DNA of 64,000 nucleotides from Microcella alkaliphila (GCF_002355395.1 NZ_AP017315.1:2418001-2482000), one strand, 5' to 3'; shown: positions 1-9,505, counted from the first letter of the stretch. Translations and numbers: made by a program. The notes: a model not told the origin generated them from the sequence alone.

Positions 1-947
1 AGCAGGCGCCAGCCGCGCCGACCGGTCAGATCGACGCCGTTGAGCGCCGCGGAGACCGGGTGTTCAGCCGCGTCGCGGTCGGAGCCGGCACCGCGATCCT
101 CGTCGCGCTCGCCGCCGTCGCCGTCTTTCTCATCGCCCAGTCGCTGCCCGCGCTCTGGGCCCCGGAAGGCTCATTCCGCGGCACCGACGGAAACTTCTGG
201 GACTACGTCGCCCCCCTCGCGTTCGGAACGGTCTGGGCCGCCGCACTCGCCCTCCTCATGGCCGTGCCGCTCGCCGTCGGAATCGCGCTGTTCATCTCGC
301 ACTACGCGCCCCGCCGCCTCGCGCAGCCGCTCGGCTACATCATCGACCTGCTCGCCGCCGTGCCGAGCGTCGTCTACGGCCTGTGGGGCATCACGGTGCT
401 CGCGCCGGCCACCGTGCCGCTGTACGAGTGGCTCGCCGAGAATGCCGGATGGTTCCCACTGTTCGCGGGGCCCGCATCCGGAACCGGGCGCACCGTCTTG
501 ACGGTCGCGATCGTGCTGGCCGTCATGGTGCTGCCCATCATCACGGCTCTGTGCCGCGAAGTGTTCGTGCAGACGCCCACCCTCCACCAGGAGGCCGCCT
601 ACGCCCTCGGCGCCACGTGGTGGGAGATGGTGCGGATGACCGTCTTCCCATACGCGCGCTCGGGCATCATTTCGGCGTCGATGCTCGGCCTCGGGCGCGC
701 GCTCGGCGAGACCATGGCGGTCGCCATGGTGCTGTCGCCGTCGGCCATCATCAGCTTCGCGGTGATTCAGAGCGAAAACCCCTCGACCATCGCCGCAAAC
801 ATCGCGCTGAACTTCCCCGAGTCGGCCGGCATTCAGGTGAACGCCCTGATCGCGACCGGCCTCGTGCTGTTCGTCATCACCCTCGTCGTCAACTCGGTGG
901 CCCGCTGGATCGTGAGCCGCCACGAGCGATCGCTGGAGTCGCGATGA
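1..947 (+). CDS. pstC: Phosphate ABC transporter permease PstC, first copy (5' end outside window)
   Basis: Inner-membrane permease subunit of the Pst phosphate importer, working with PstA, PstB and PstS. The frame is open to the left edge, and the visible residues before the first membrane helix (ending RRGDRVFSR) align with the N-terminus of the second PstC at 4318, so the true start lies upstream. About 314 residues are visible with several hydrophobic helices and the ABC coupling loop (EAAYALGATWWEMVRM). It overlaps pstA by 4 bases (ATGA). An internal GTG at 60 would cut into the aligned N-terminus and is not favoured. A pstS may lie just upstream, unseen. Confidence 0.93.
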   Translation, partial: QAPAAPTGQIDAVERRGDRVFSRVAVGAGTAILVALAAVAVFLIAQSLPALWAPEGSFRGTDGNFWDYVAPLAFGTVWAAALALLMAVPLAVGIALFISHYAPRRLAQPLGYIIDLLAAVPSVVYGLWGITVLAPATVPLYEWLAENAGWFPLFAGPASGTGRTVLTVAIVLAVMVLPIITALCREVFVQTPTLHQEAAYALGATWWEMVRMTVFPYARSGIISASMLGLGRALGETMAVAMVLSPSAIISFAVIQSENPSTIAANIALNFPESAGIQVNALIATGLVLFVITLVVNSVARWIVSRHERSLESR

Positions 948-2059
948 CCCAGACCGCCCCCCGCCCCACGGTGCCCAGCCGCTCGGCCGGCGCCCCCATC
1001 GACGCGGCCAACGCCTACGTGTCGGGCCGCCTGCCCCGGTGGGCCGCTCCTGGGCTGACCGCCGCGTGCCTCGGCGGCGCGATCACCGTCATGGCTCTCC
1101 TCGCCGCGGCGGGCGCGATCGCCGAGTTCTCACTCGTGCTCGCCATCGCGATCGGAACCATCGCGTCGATCGTGCTCGTCACCGCCATCTCGCTCATGGC
1201 CGAAGGTCGCCGCGCCGCCACCAACCGGTTCATGATCGCGCTCGTCATCTCGGCGTTCGTGCTGGCGCTGCTGCCGCTCGTCTCGGTTCTGTCGACGGTG
1301 CTCGTCAACGGCTCTGCGCGCTTCGACCTCGAATTCTTCACCTGGTCGATGCGGTCCGTCATCGGCGAGGGTGGAGGCGCGCTGCACGCCATCGTCGGCA
1401 CCCTGCAGATCACCGCGTGGGCCACCCTCATCTCGGTGCCCATCGGCCTGTTCGCCGCGATCTACCTCGTCGAATACGGCCGCGGGCCCCTCGCCCGAGC
1501 GATCACGTTCTTCGTCGACGTCATGACGGGCATCCCGTCGATCGTGGCCGGACTGTTCGCCTACGCGCTGTTCGTGCTCATCTTCGGTGAGGGTGTGCGC
1601 ATGGGCTTCGCGGGCTCGGTCGCGCTGAGCGTGCTGATGATCCCGGTCGTCGTGCGCTCGAGCGAAGAGATGCTGAAGCTCGTGCCCGACGAGTTGCGCG
1701 AGGCGGCGTACGCGCTCGGCGTGCCGAAGTGGCTCACGATCGCCAAGGTCGTCCTGCCGACGGCGGCCGCCGGCATCATCACCGGCATCACGTTGGCCAT
1801 CGCCCGCGTCATCGGCGAGACGGCGCCGTTGCTCATCGTCGCCGGCTTCACCTCGAGCATGAACTACACCGTGTTCAGCGAGCGCATGCAGTCGCTGCCG
1901 GTGTTCGTGTACACGCAGTACGCCAACCCCGGAAGCGACGTCGAGTTCTACCTCGAACGGGCCTGGGCCGGCGCGCTCACCCTCATCATCATCGTCATGG
2001 CGCTGAACCTCATCGCCCGCCTGATCACCCGCCTCTTCAGGCCGAAGGCCGGGCGCTGA
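944..2059 (+). CDS. pstA: Phosphate ABC transporter permease PstA, first copy
   Basis: Second membrane subunit of the phosphate importer, 371 residues. The start ATG at 944 overlaps the pstC stop, indicating translational coupling. A cytoplasmic N-terminus of about 30 residues is followed by two hydrophobic helices, a periplasmic loop (about residues 120-140, [14 protein letters not shown]) and a C-terminal permease core with the EAA-type loop [15 protein letters not shown]. Nearly every segment is matched by the second PstA at 5276, so this is one half of a tandem duplication. The open frame continues far upstream of 944, but that part overlaps pstC and is not coding. Confidence 0.93.
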   Translation: MTQTAPRPTVPSRSAGAPIDAANAYVSGRLPRWAAPGLTAACLGGAITVMALLAAAGAIAEFSLVLAIAIGTIASIVLVTAISLMAEGRRAATNRFMIALVISAFVLALLPLVSVLSTVLVNGSARFDLEFFTWSMRSVIGEGGGALHAIVGTLQITAWATLISVPIGLFAAIYLVEYGRGPLARAITFFVDVMTGIPSIVAGLFAYALFVLIFGEGVRMGFAGSVALSVLMIPVVVRSSEEMLKLVPDELREAAYALGVPKWLTIAKVVLPTAAAGIITGITLAIARVIGETAPLLIVAGFTSSMNYTVFSERMQSLPVFVYTQYANPGSDVEFYLERAWAGALTLIIIVMALNLIARLITRLFRPKAGR

Positions 2060-2111
2060 CGCGCGCCGAACATCCCCACAATCTCGCCGATCTGACCGCA
2101 AAAGGAACCCC

Positions 2112-2891
2112 GTGTCGAAGCGCATCGAAGTTCGCGACCTGAATGTCTACTACGGCTCGTTCAAGGCCGTCGAGGACGTCACCCTCACCATCGAGCCCCG
2201 CAGCGTCACCGCCTTCATCGGGCCGTCGGGCTGCGGCAAGTCGACCTTCCTGCGCACGCTGAACCGGATGCACGAGGTCATTCCCGGGGCACGCGTCGAG
2301 GGTGAGGTGCTTGTCGACGGCAACAACCTGTACGGCAAGGGCGTCGGCCCGGTGCTCGTGCGACGCCAGGTGGGCATGGTGTTCCAGCGGCCGAACCCGT
2401 TCCCGACGATGTCGATCGCCGACAACGTGCTCGCGGGCGTCAAGCTCAACAACCGGCGCATCGCGAAGTCAGATGCCGAGGCTCTCGTCGAGACGTCACT
2501 GCGCGGCGCGAACCTCTGGAACGAGGTGAAGGACCGCCTCGACCGCCCCGGCTCGTCGCTGTCGGGCGGTCAGCAGCAGCGGCTGTGCATCGCGCGGGCA
2601 ATCGCGGTCGAACCCGAGGTGATTCTGATGGACGAGCCGTGCTCGGCGCTCGACCCCATCTCGACGCTCGCAATCGAGGACCTCATCGAAGAGCTGAAGA
2701 CCGAGTACACGATCGTCATCGTCACCCACAACATGCAGCAGGCGTCGCGCGTGAGCGACAAGACGGCGTTCTTCAACATCGCGGGAACGGGTAAGCCCGG
2801 CAAGCTCATCGAGTACGACGAGACGGCGACGATCTTCTCGAACCCGTCGGTCAAGGCGACCGAAGACTACGTCTCCGGCAAGTTCGGGTAG
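2112..2891 (+). CDS. pstB: Phosphate ABC transporter ATP-binding protein PstB, first copy
   Basis: ATPase that powers phosphate import; 259 residues, normal PstB length. Walker [10 protein letters not shown] at residues 37-45, signature LSGGQQQR, Walker B VILMDEP and the switch histidine in IVTHNMQQ are all present. GTG start at 2112 preceded by an AAAGGA ribosome site; the N-terminus [14 protein letters not shown] matches the second copy. It lies 52 bases after pstA in the same operon. Very close in sequence to PstB at 6397, differing by scattered conservative changes. Confidence 0.95.
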   Translation: MSKRIEVRDLNVYYGSFKAVEDVTLTIEPRSVTAFIGPSGCGKSTFLRTLNRMHEVIPGARVEGEVLVDGNNLYGKGVGPVLVRRQVGMVFQRPNPFPTMSIADNVLAGVKLNNRRIAKSDAEALVETSLRGANLWNEVKDRLDRPGSSLSGGQQQRLCIARAIAVEPEVILMDEPCSALDPISTLAIEDLIEELKTEYTIVIVTHNMQQASRVSDKTAFFNIAGTGKPGKLIEYDETATIFSNPSVKATEDYVSGKFG

Positions 2892-2953
2892 TCGGCGGTC
2901 GGAACCGCGGCGGGGCGCGGTCGCGGCAGGCTCGGGGGCAGGGTTTCCCTGTC

Positions 2954-2997
2954 GTTCACTCGCCGTTCATCGGAACTGGTCACTGTGGTCACACGGC
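2954..2997 (+). promoter_or_regulatory. PHO box (PhoP operator) upstream of pstS
   Basis: Four 11-base direct repeat units in register start at 2954 (GTTCACTCGCC), 2965 (GTTCATCGGAA), 2976 (degenerate) and 2987 (GGTCACACGGC). This matches the actinobacterial PHO-box architecture of 11-nt units with a G(G/T)TCAC core. It ends 5 bases before a -10-like TAGCGT, so it covers the -35 region, as expected for a PhoP-activated promoter lacking a good -35. Confidence 0.75.
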
Positions 2998-3002
2998 GCT
3001 CT

Positions 3003-3008
3003 TAGCGT
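3003..3008 (+). promoter_or_regulatory. -10 element of the pstS promoter
   Basis: TAGCGT fits the TANNNT form seen elsewhere in the window. It sits directly downstream of the PHO box, giving a leader of about 55-60 nt before the pstS GTG at 3072. No TTGACA-like -35 is visible. Confidence 0.5.
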
Positions 3009-3071
3009 CGGGGGCTGGATCACCCACCCGGGGGATCCGAACCCCCTGATCACATCCCCGAAGGGACCACA

Positions 3072-4187
3072 GTGAACATCAAGCGTGCGGGCAGCTTTAC
3101 CGCCCTTCTCGCCGCCGGAGCTCTCGTGCTCACCGGCTGCGCAACCAACGAAAGTGACGAGCCGACCACTCCGGCCGAGCCGGGCGCCGAGGCCCCCGCG
3201 GGCCTCTCGGGCACCCTCGTCGGCGCGGGCGCGTCGTCGATCGGCGCCGCCATGGAGGGCTGGATCGCCGAGTTCCAGACCGCCAACCCCGACGTGACCG
3301 TCAACTACGACCCGAGCGGGTCGGGCGCGGGTCGCGAGACCTTTGCCGGCGGCGGCTCGGCCTTCGCGGGCTCGGACCGCGCGTTCCGCACCACCGAGCT
3401 CGAGGAGATCACCTTCGAGGCCTGCGCCCCCGACAGCGGCATCGTGCAGCTGCCCGTCTACATCTCGCCGATCGCCGTGATCTTCAACGTTGACGGCATC
3501 GAGTCGCTCAACATGGACGCCGACACCATCGCCGGTATCTTCGCGGGCGAGATCACCAACTGGAACGACGAGGCCATCGCGTCGCAGAACGAGGGCGTCG
3601 ACCTGCCCGACCTGCGCATCACCCCGGTCAACCGCTCCGACTCGTCGGGCACCACTGAGAACTTCGTCGACTACCTCGCCCAGGCAGCGCCGAGCGTCTG
3701 GACCTTCGACGTCAGCGGCGACTGGCCGACCGAGCTCGCCGCTGGCGAGGCCGCCCAGGGCACCTCGGGCGTTGTCGACGCCGTCACCAACGGTACGGGC
3801 ACCATCGGTTACGCCGACGCCTCGCGCGCCGGAGGCCTCGGCCAGGTGTCGGTGCTCGTCGGTGACACCTACGTTCCGTTCTCGCCCGAGGCCGCCGCGG
3901 CCGTCGTCGACGACTCGGAGCTGCAGGAGGGTCGCGCCGACTTCGACCTCACCTTCGACCTGAACCGCAACACGGCTGACTCGGGCGCCTACCCGATCGT
4001 GCTCGTTGCCTACCTGATCACCTGCGAGACCTTCGCGGACTCGGCGCAGGCCGAGCTGACGCAGGCCTTCCTGCGCTACGTCGCCAGCGACGCCGGTCAG
4101 GCGAACGCGGCTGAGAACGCGGGCTCGGCCCCGATCTCGGCCACGCTCTCGGGCCAGGTCAACGCGGCGATCGACGTCATCTCCTAG
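3072..4187 (+). CDS. pstS: Phosphate-binding lipoprotein PstS
   Basis: Extracytoplasmic phosphate receptor of the Pst importer, 371 residues. The signal peptide ends in a lipobox LTGC with the lipidated Cys at residue 23, followed by a Pro/Glu-rich linker. PstS phosphate-binding loops are visible: LVGAGASSIGAAM near residue 53, YDPSGSGAGRE near 80 and the SDSSGTTENF segment near 190. GTG start at 3072 has AAGGGA upstream. It lies between the two pstCAB sets and is preceded by its own PHO box, so it likely heads transcription of the second set. Confidence 0.95.
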   Translation: MNIKRAGSFTALLAAGALVLTGCATNESDEPTTPAEPGAEAPAGLSGTLVGAGASSIGAAMEGWIAEFQTANPDVTVNYDPSGSGAGRETFAGGGSAFAGSDRAFRTTELEEITFEACAPDSGIVQLPVYISPIAVIFNVDGIESLNMDADTIAGIFAGEITNWNDEAIASQNEGVDLPDLRITPVNRSDSSGTTENFVDYLAQAAPSVWTFDVSGDWPTELAAGEAAQGTSGVVDAVTNGTGTIGYADASRAGGLGQVSVLVGDTYVPFSPEAAAAVVDDSELQEGRADFDLTFDLNRNTADSGAYPIVLVAYLITCETFADSAQAELTQAFLRYVASDAGQANAAENAGSAPISATLSGQVNAAIDVIS

Positions 4188-4201
4188 TCGATAGCCCTGA
4201 G

Positions 4202-4239
4202 CCGGGGTGGGCACTGCCTCACGGCAGCGTCCACCCCGG
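4202..4239 (+). promoter_or_regulatory. Stem-loop between pstS and the second pstC
   Basis: CCGGGGTGG (4202-4210) pairs with CCACCCCGG (4231-4239), and the loop holds a second perfect stem CTGCC/GGCAG (4214-4218, 4223-4227). There is no T-run after it, so it is more likely an mRNA-stabilising or attenuating hairpin that sets PstS above the membrane subunits than a full terminator. Confidence 0.6.
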
Positions 4240-4317
4240 CACCACATCTCCACGGAACCACCGTCGTAACGACACACTGCACTACCCGCCCTGCATCACC
4301 CACCCGGAAGCGAGCGC

Positions 4318-5274
4318 ATGACAGCCACGGCTACGCCCCCCACCGCCGCTGAGAGCCCCCGCGCGTATCAACGCCTGGGCGACCGCGTCTTCTCGAAGTC
4401 GGCACTCATCGCCGGCTCGCTGATTCTCGTCATCCTCGCTGCCGTCGCCATCTTCCTTGTCGCCCAGAGCCTTCCCGCTCTCGTTGCCGACCCGAATGAC
4501 TTCATCGGCCGACCCGACAGCTTCTGGGCCTACGTGTGGCCGCTTGTCTTCGGAACCCTCTGGTCGGCGTCGCTTGCCCTGCTCATGGCTTTGCCGCTCG
4601 CGATCGGCATCGCGCTCTTCATCTCGCACTACGCCCCCCGCCGACTCGCGCAAGCGCTCGGCTACATCATCGACCTTCTCGCCGCTGTGCCGAGCGTCGT
4701 CTACGGCCTGTGGGGCATCGGCGTTCTTGCCCCGGCCGTGCAGCCCCTGTACACGTGGTTGACGGAGAACCTCGGCTGGATTCCGCTCTTTGCCCCGCCC
4801 GCGTCGGGCACGGGTCGGACGATTCTCACCGCCGCGATCGTGCTCGGTGTCATGATCCTGCCGGTCATGACGGCCATCTGTCGCGAGGTCTTCCTGCAAA
4901 CCCCCGTTCTGCACGAGGAGGCCGCGCTGGCGCTCGGCGCAACGCGCTGGGAAATGATTCGCATGGCGGTGTTGCCCTTCGGCCGCCCCGGCATCGTCTC
5001 CGGAGCGATGCTCGGCCTCGGACGTGCGCTCGGCGAAACGATGGCCGTGGCCATGGTTCTGTCACCGGCCGCGGTCGTGTCGTTCGCGGTTCTGCAGTCG
5101 CGTAACCCCTCGACGATCGCCGCGAACATCGCGCTCAGCTTCCCCGAGTCGTACGGGGTCAACGTAAACCTCCTGATCGCGACGGGCCTCGTCCTCTTCG
5201 TGATCACCCTCATCGTGAACTCGATTGCCCGCTGGGTGGTCAACCGTCGCAAAGACTTCTCGGGAGCGAACTGA
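4318..5274 (+). CDS. pstC: Phosphate ABC transporter permease PstC, second copy
   Basis: 318-residue permease of the phosphate importer. The first helix spans about residues 24-48, followed by ILFG/SHYAPRRLAQALGYIIDL segments shared with the first copy and the coupling loop EEAALALGATRWEMIRM. ATG at 4318 follows GGAAGCGAG. One base separates its stop from the pstA ATG. Unlike the first copy, its N-terminus is complete in this window. It differs from copy one mainly in extracytoplasmic loops and codon choice, so the duplication is not recent. Confidence 0.94.
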   Translation: MTATATPPTAAESPRAYQRLGDRVFSKSALIAGSLILVILAAVAIFLVAQSLPALVADPNDFIGRPDSFWAYVWPLVFGTLWSASLALLMALPLAIGIALFISHYAPRRLAQALGYIIDLLAAVPSVVYGLWGIGVLAPAVQPLYTWLTENLGWIPLFAPPASGTGRTILTAAIVLGVMILPVMTAICREVFLQTPVLHEEAALALGATRWEMIRMAVLPFGRPGIVSGAMLGLGRALGETMAVAMVLSPAAVVSFAVLQSRNPSTIAANIALSFPESYGVNVNLLIATGLVLFVITLIVNSIARWVVNRRKDFSGAN

Positions 5275-5275
5275 C

Positions 5276-6373
5276 ATGGCCATCGACAGCACTCCCGCGC
5301 TCCTGCGCACCTCGACGCCGGCGAACATTCACGACCACGGACGCCTCAATCGCCGCACGCCGTGGACGATCCTCGGGCTGAGCCTCGCGGCTGGGTTCGG
5401 CGTTGCGGCGTTCCTCGGCTCCGTCGGCGCGACGGACGGCCTCAGCCTGACCCTCGCTCTTGCCCTCGGCACCGTGCTGTACGTCGTCATGATCACCCTG
5501 ATCAGCCGACAGATCGAAGGAACGCGGCAGGCCACGGACCGCTTCGTTACGGCGATGGTGACGATCGCATTCACGGTCGCGATCATCCCGCTCATTTCCC
5601 TGCTCTTCACCGTCGTCACCCGCGGCGCTGCCCGATTCGACATTCAGTTCTTCTCCGAGTCGATGCGCAACGTTGTCGGCGAAGGCGGCGGCGCCGCTCA
5701 CGCCATCGTCGGCACGCTGCTCATGACCGGCACTGCGGCGATCATCTCCATCCCGATCGGCCTGATGACCGCGATCTACCTCGTGGAATACGGGCGCGGC
5801 CCGCTCGCCCGGGCGATCACGTTCTTCGTCGACGTCATGACGGGCATCCCCTCCATCGTCGCCGGCCTGTTCGCCTTCGCACTGTTCGCCCTCGTCTTCG
5901 GACCGGGTGTTCGCATGGGCTTCGCCGGCTCGATCGCGCTCAGCGTGCTGATGATTCCTGTCGTCGTGCGCTCCTGCGAGGAGATGCTGCGCATCGTGCC
6001 CAACGAATTGCGCGAGGCGTCGTACGCCCTCGGGGTACCCAAGTGGCTCACGGTGCTGAAGGTCGTCTTGCCGACCTCCATCGCCGGCATCACGACGGGC
6101 ATCATGATCGCCATTGCCCGAGTCATCGGCGAGACGGCCCCGCTGCTGATTGTTGCGGGCTTCACCGCGAGCATGAACTACGACATGTTCAACGACCGCA
6201 TGCAGTCGCTGCCCGTGTTCGTCTTCACCTCCTACGCCAACCAGGGTGTCGACAGCCAGGCCTTCCTCGACCGCGCCTGGGCCGGCGCGCTCACCCTGAT
6301 TCTCATCGTCATGGTGCTCAACCTGACTGCCCGACTCATCGCCCGCCTCTTCGCGCCGAAGCTCGGCCGCTGA
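5276..6373 (+). CDS. pstA: Phosphate ABC transporter permease PstA, second copy
   Basis: 365-residue PstA permease. The frame is open further upstream, but ATG at 5276 directly after the pstC stop gives the N-terminus ([10 protein letters not shown]) and is preferred. The helix pattern, the periplasmic segment [14 protein letters not shown] and the coupling loop [15 protein letters not shown] match copy one at 944. It is followed 23 bases later by pstB. Confidence 0.94.
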   Translation: MAIDSTPALLRTSTPANIHDHGRLNRRTPWTILGLSLAAGFGVAAFLGSVGATDGLSLTLALALGTVLYVVMITLISRQIEGTRQATDRFVTAMVTIAFTVAIIPLISLLFTVVTRGAARFDIQFFSESMRNVVGEGGGAAHAIVGTLLMTGTAAIISIPIGLMTAIYLVEYGRGPLARAITFFVDVMTGIPSIVAGLFAFALFALVFGPGVRMGFAGSIALSVLMIPVVVRSCEEMLRIVPNELREASYALGVPKWLTVLKVVLPTSIAGITTGIMIAIARVIGETAPLLIVAGFTASMNYDMFNDRMQSLPVFVFTSYANQGVDSQAFLDRAWAGALTLILIVMVLNLTARLIARLFAPKLGR

Positions 6374-6396
6374 CCCCCCGAGAAGAAAGTTCACCC

Positions 6397-7176
6397 GTGT
6401 CTAAGCGCATCGAAGTCCGCGACCTCAACGTCTACTACGGCAAGTTCAAGGCCGTAGAGGATGTCAGCCTCACCATTGAGCCCCGCAGCGTGACAGCCTT
6501 CATCGGGCCGTCAGGATGCGGAAAGTCGACGTTCATCCGCACGCTGAACCGCATGCACGAGGTGATTCCCGGCGCCTACGTCGAAGGTGAGGTGCTCGTG
6601 GACGGCGACAACCTGTACGGCGCGGGCATCGACCCCGTGCTCGTTCGTCGCCAGGTGGGCATGGTGTTCCAGCGCCCCAACCCGTTCCCAACGATGTCGA
6701 TTGCCGACAACGTGCTCGCCGGCGTCAAGCTCAACAACCGTCGCATCTCGAAGTCGGACGCCGACGACCTCGTCGAAAAGTCCCTCCAGGGCGCGAATCT
6801 CTGGAACGAGGTCAAGGATCGCCTCGACCGCCCCGGCTCGTCTCTCTCGGGCGGTCAACAGCAGCGCCTCTGCATCGCCCGGGCGATCGCCGTCGAGCCC
6901 GAGGTGATTCTCATGGACGAGCCCTGCTCGGCCCTCGACCCCATCTCGACCCTCGCCATCGAGGACCTCATCGAGGAGCTCAAGCGCGACTACACGATCG
7001 TCATCGTCACGCACAACATGCAGCAGGCCTCACGGGTGAGTGACAAGACCGCGTTCTTCACCATCGCCGGCACGGGCATGCCCGGCACGCTCATCGAGTA
7101 TGACGACACCTCGGTGATCTTCTCGAACCCGTCCGTCAAGGCGACGGAAGACTACGTCTCGGGCAAGTTCGGGTGA
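6397..7176 (+). CDS. pstB: Phosphate ABC transporter ATP-binding protein PstB, second copy
   Basis: 259-residue ATPase. GTG at 6397 is preceded by AGAAGAAAG and gives the same N-terminus as copy one. Walker [10 protein letters not shown] (residues 37-45), LSGGQQQR and VILMDEP are intact. It ends GKFG, exactly as copy one. Its last four bases (GTGA) overlap the start of the regulator gene at 7173, so that regulator belongs to the pst operon. Confidence 0.95.
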   Translation: MSKRIEVRDLNVYYGKFKAVEDVSLTIEPRSVTAFIGPSGCGKSTFIRTLNRMHEVIPGAYVEGEVLVDGDNLYGAGIDPVLVRRQVGMVFQRPNPFPTMSIADNVLAGVKLNNRRISKSDADDLVEKSLQGANLWNEVKDRLDRPGSSLSGGQQQRLCIARAIAVEPEVILMDEPCSALDPISTLAIEDLIEELKRDYTIVIVTHNMQQASRVSDKTAFFTIAGTGMPGTLIEYDDTSVIFSNPSVKATEDYVSGKFG

Positions 7177-7907
7177 GCCCGCAGACTCAGGATGCTCCCC
7201 GCGCCGCCCATGGACCGCGCGCGTTTCGTCGCGTGGCCGGCACGACCGCCCTCCGGGAGCTGTGCCGCGACACCGACCGGCAGTTGATCGCCGCCGGAGT
7301 CGACTATGTGGAGCATCGCGACGCCGCAGAGTTGCTCGTCGCGCTCGCGAGCGACGCTCCCGACGTGGTGCTGACACCCGCCGAGCCGACCGGAGTGGAG
7401 CTCGACGCACTCATCAATACCGTGCACCAGTGGGCGAACGTGCCCGTCGTTGTGGCGATCGACGCGGCAGCGACCGGCAACACTGACGCTGCTCGCGCGC
7501 TCGACGCAGGCGCCAACGCTCTCTTGCCAACGCCCTTCACGGCCGAGGAATTGCGTCGCTGCCTCATGGGTCTCGGGCTGCCGAGCTCACCCCACACGCC
7601 CGCCGTCATCGTCGGCGACCTGCACATCGACACCGCCGCCCACATGGTCAGCTACGCCGGAGTCGACGTGCGCCTCACCCACCGCGAGTTCTCGATGCTG
7701 CACACGATCGCCGCCCGCGCCCCGCGCCTCGTGTCTCCGCAGGACCTCGCGCGCCAGTTCTCCCCCGACGTCGACTCCGAGGCGGGGGCGCGCGCGGTGC
7801 GCGTCATGATCGGGTCGATCCGCGCGAAGCTGGGCGCAGCATCCGAGCGGGGGCTGTCGCCCATCGAAACCGTCCGTGGCGTCGGCTACCGGGTGCGGGT
7901 CGACTAA
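7173..7907 (+). CDS. Winged-helix regulator with degenerate receiver domain, pst operon
   Basis: 244 residues. The C-terminal part (about residues 145-244) is a clear OmpR-type winged helix: [14 protein letters not shown], then [15 protein letters not shown] and the terminal VRGVGYRVR. The N-terminal part (about 25-130) looks like a receiver fold, but where the phospho-acceptor Asp should follow PDVVL there is TPAEPTG, and the conserved Lys before the last helix is replaced ([10 protein letters not shown]). Translation is coupled to pstB by a 4-base overlap. I infer phosphorylation-independent control, perhaps of phosphate genes; no PhoU or kinase gene is adjacent. Product recognised by domain only. 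Confidence 0.75.
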   Translation: MSPQTQDAPRAAHGPRAFRRVAGTTALRELCRDTDRQLIAAGVDYVEHRDAAELLVALASDAPDVVLTPAEPTGVELDALINTVHQWANVPVVVAIDAAATGNTDAARALDAGANALLPTPFTAEELRRCLMGLGLPSSPHTPAVIVGDLHIDTAAHMVSYAGVDVRLTHREFSMLHTIAARAPRLVSPQDLARQFSPDVDSEAGARAVRVMIGSIRAKLGAASERGLSPIETVRGVGYRVRVD

Positions 7908-7910
7908 GCC

Positions 7911-8765
7911 TTACGCAGACTCGGTGACGATCGCGACGATCGGGTCGCTCGTCGGCTGCGGGCTACCCGACGCGGGCTCGACCGTCACGCCGACGATCGT
8001 TCCGGCGACGAACTCGCCCTCAAGCACCTGCACGGTCTGCCCGTCGGCGTCGACCGTGAACAGGCCGGCCGGCGAGATCTGGTCGCCCGTGATGTACCAG
8101 AGCGCGTACGCCTCGTCGTCGGAGAGCGCCTCAAGACCGTCGAACACCATCACCGACAGTCCGAGCGACTCGGAGCTCACGAGACTCGCCGTCGCACCAC
8201 CGGCGACCTCGCTCGAAGCGACCGTCGCATCGGGAGCGGCGACCACCTGCGCCAGCACCTGCTGGTTGACCGAACTCGGGCGCACCAGATCGGCGGCGAA
8301 GACTCCGGCGAAGAACAGGGCGACGGCGGCCGCGGCAGCCGCGACAATCGTCGCCGGGCGGGCGAACCACCGCATACGGGCCTTGTCGGCGGCGAGACCG
8401 CTCATCGGGATCGGCGCAGGAATCTCCGTTGCCGGCTCCGCACCGGCCAGAGTGTGAGCGGGCGCCAGCTGGGCCGGGTCGACCGGGGCGGCGTGGGCCG
8501 CGAGCTGCGCGCCTGCGTCTTCCCTCGGCAGCTGCGGCGTCGCCGCCAGCTGCGCCATAACCGACAGCTTCAGACCCGGTGACGGGGCGACGGGAGCGGT
8601 GGCCGCTCCGAGCATCCCCGTTGCCTCGCGCAGCGACTCGACCTCGCGCTGCAGCTCGGGTGAGAGCGCCAGCACCAACTCGAACTCGGCTGCCTCGTCG
8701 GCGTCGAGCGCGCCCAGCGCGTAGGCGGCAGCGGTCTCGAGCTGCTCGTTCGACAACGAACTCAT
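7911..8765 (-). CDS. rskA: Membrane-anchored anti-sigma factor, RskA type
   Basis: 284 residues. The N-terminal cytoplasmic domain (MSSLSNEQLETAAAYALGAL, residues 1-80) resembles the RskA sigma-binding domain. A Pro/Ala-rich linker follows, then one membrane helix (about residues 138-160, IVAAAAAAVALFFAGVFAA) and an extracytoplasmic RskA domain to the C-terminus. ATG at 8765 overlaps the sigma stop by 4 bases. In the family, regulated proteolysis releases SigK. Longer in-frame extensions overlap the sigma gene and are discarded. Convergent with the regulator at 7173, leaving only 3 bases. Confidence 0.85.
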   Translation of the reverse strand: MSSLSNEQLETAAAYALGALDADEAAEFELVLALSPELQREVESLREATGMLGAATAPVAPSPGLKLSVMAQLAATPQLPREDAGAQLAAHAAPVDPAQLAPAHTLAGAEPATEIPAPIPMSGLAADKARMRWFARPATIVAAAAAAVALFFAGVFAADLVRPSSVNQQVLAQVVAAPDATVASSEVAGGATASLVSSESLGLSVMVFDGLEALSDDEAYALWYITGDQISPAGLFTVDADGQTVQVLEGEFVAGTIVGVTVEPASGSPQPTSDPIVAIVTESA

Positions 8766-9355
8766 GACGCCACCCCCAATTCTGTGCGCAGGCGTATCAG
8801 CCCATCGCGCAATCGTGTCTTGACTGTTCCGAGCGGAATGTTCAGCATCTCGGCCACCTCGCTCTGCGTGTAGCCGCCGTAGTAGGCGAGCTCGACCGCC
8901 TGCCGTTGCAGGTCGCTCAACCTCGCCATCGCCTTCTCCACTCGCTTGTGTTCGATGCTGATCTCGACCGTCTCCGACACCGTGTCGACGTCTCGGCCGA
9001 GATCGCGGATGCCGATCTTGGTGTCCCGATCGCGGCTCGCCTGGGCGCTGCGCACCCGGTCGATCGCGCGTCGGTGAGCCATCGTGAGCATCCACGTCAC
9101 CGCTTTCCCCTTATTCGGATCGAAGCGCGAAGCGGTTTGCCACACCTCGAGGAGAACCTCCTGCACGACCTCCTCCGACTGCGCGTGGTCTTTGAGCACG
9201 TGCCGCACGAGACCCAGCATGCGCGGGGCGATGAGGTCGTAGAGGTCGCTGAACGCGCGCTGGTCGCCGGAAGCTGTGCGCGTCAGCAGGGCGGTCGCCT
9301 CGTCGGCTGCGGGCGGCGTCGCGTCGTCGGTCGCCACCTCTGGTTCTGGATGCAC
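8762..9355 (-). CDS. sigK: ECF RNA polymerase sigma factor, SigK-like
   Basis: With GTG at 9355 the protein is 197 residues, the usual SigK length. Region 2 (LYDLIAPRMLGLVRHVLKD through VQEVLLEVWQTASRFDP) and region 4 (LSDLQRQAVELAYYGGYTQ, then LGTVKTRLRDGLIRLR) are both complete. The open frame extends to 9577, but that stretch includes an inverted repeat and reads as low-complexity residues, so the shorter form is chosen; the exact start is not certain. Coupled to the anti-sigma gene. Two lipoprotein genes upstream on the same strand are candidate targets. Confidence 0.85.
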   Translation of the reverse strand: MHPEPEVATDDATPPAADEATALLTRTASGDQRAFSDLYDLIAPRMLGLVRHVLKDHAQSEEVVQEVLLEVWQTASRFDPNKGKAVTWMLTMAHRRAIDRVRSAQASRDRDTKIGIRDLGRDVDTVSETVEISIEHKRVEKAMARLSDLQRQAVELAYYGGYTQSEVAEMLNIPLGTVKTRLRDGLIRLRTELGVAS

Positions 9356-9435
9356 GGCTCCAGCATTCCAGGTCGACGCCGCTTCGGGTGCGTAATCGCT
9401 GAGAACGCGGCGGATGCTCGGCCCTGGGGCGGGCT

Positions 9436-9505
9436 GAACTCGAGCCGGTTCGCGCACTTCGTGCCGGCGTGACGGCGCACAGTGTGCGCAAACCGGCTCG
9501 AGTTC
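9436..9505. repeat. Inverted repeat, 22-bp arms
   Basis: Arm 9436-9457 (starts GAACTCGAGCCGG) is the reverse complement of 9484-9505 (ends CCGGCTCGAGTTC) with one mismatch. The loop is 26 bases. The inner arm sequence TGCGCAAACC recurs in dyads at 11325 and, in part, 11498. It lies between the lipoprotein terminator and sigK. Confidence 0.8.

Noticed and set aside
2967-4277. 436-residue open frame on the minus strand over pstS
   Set aside because: Mirror of a high-GC codon pattern: low-complexity Arg/Gly/Val content and full overlap with a certain gene.
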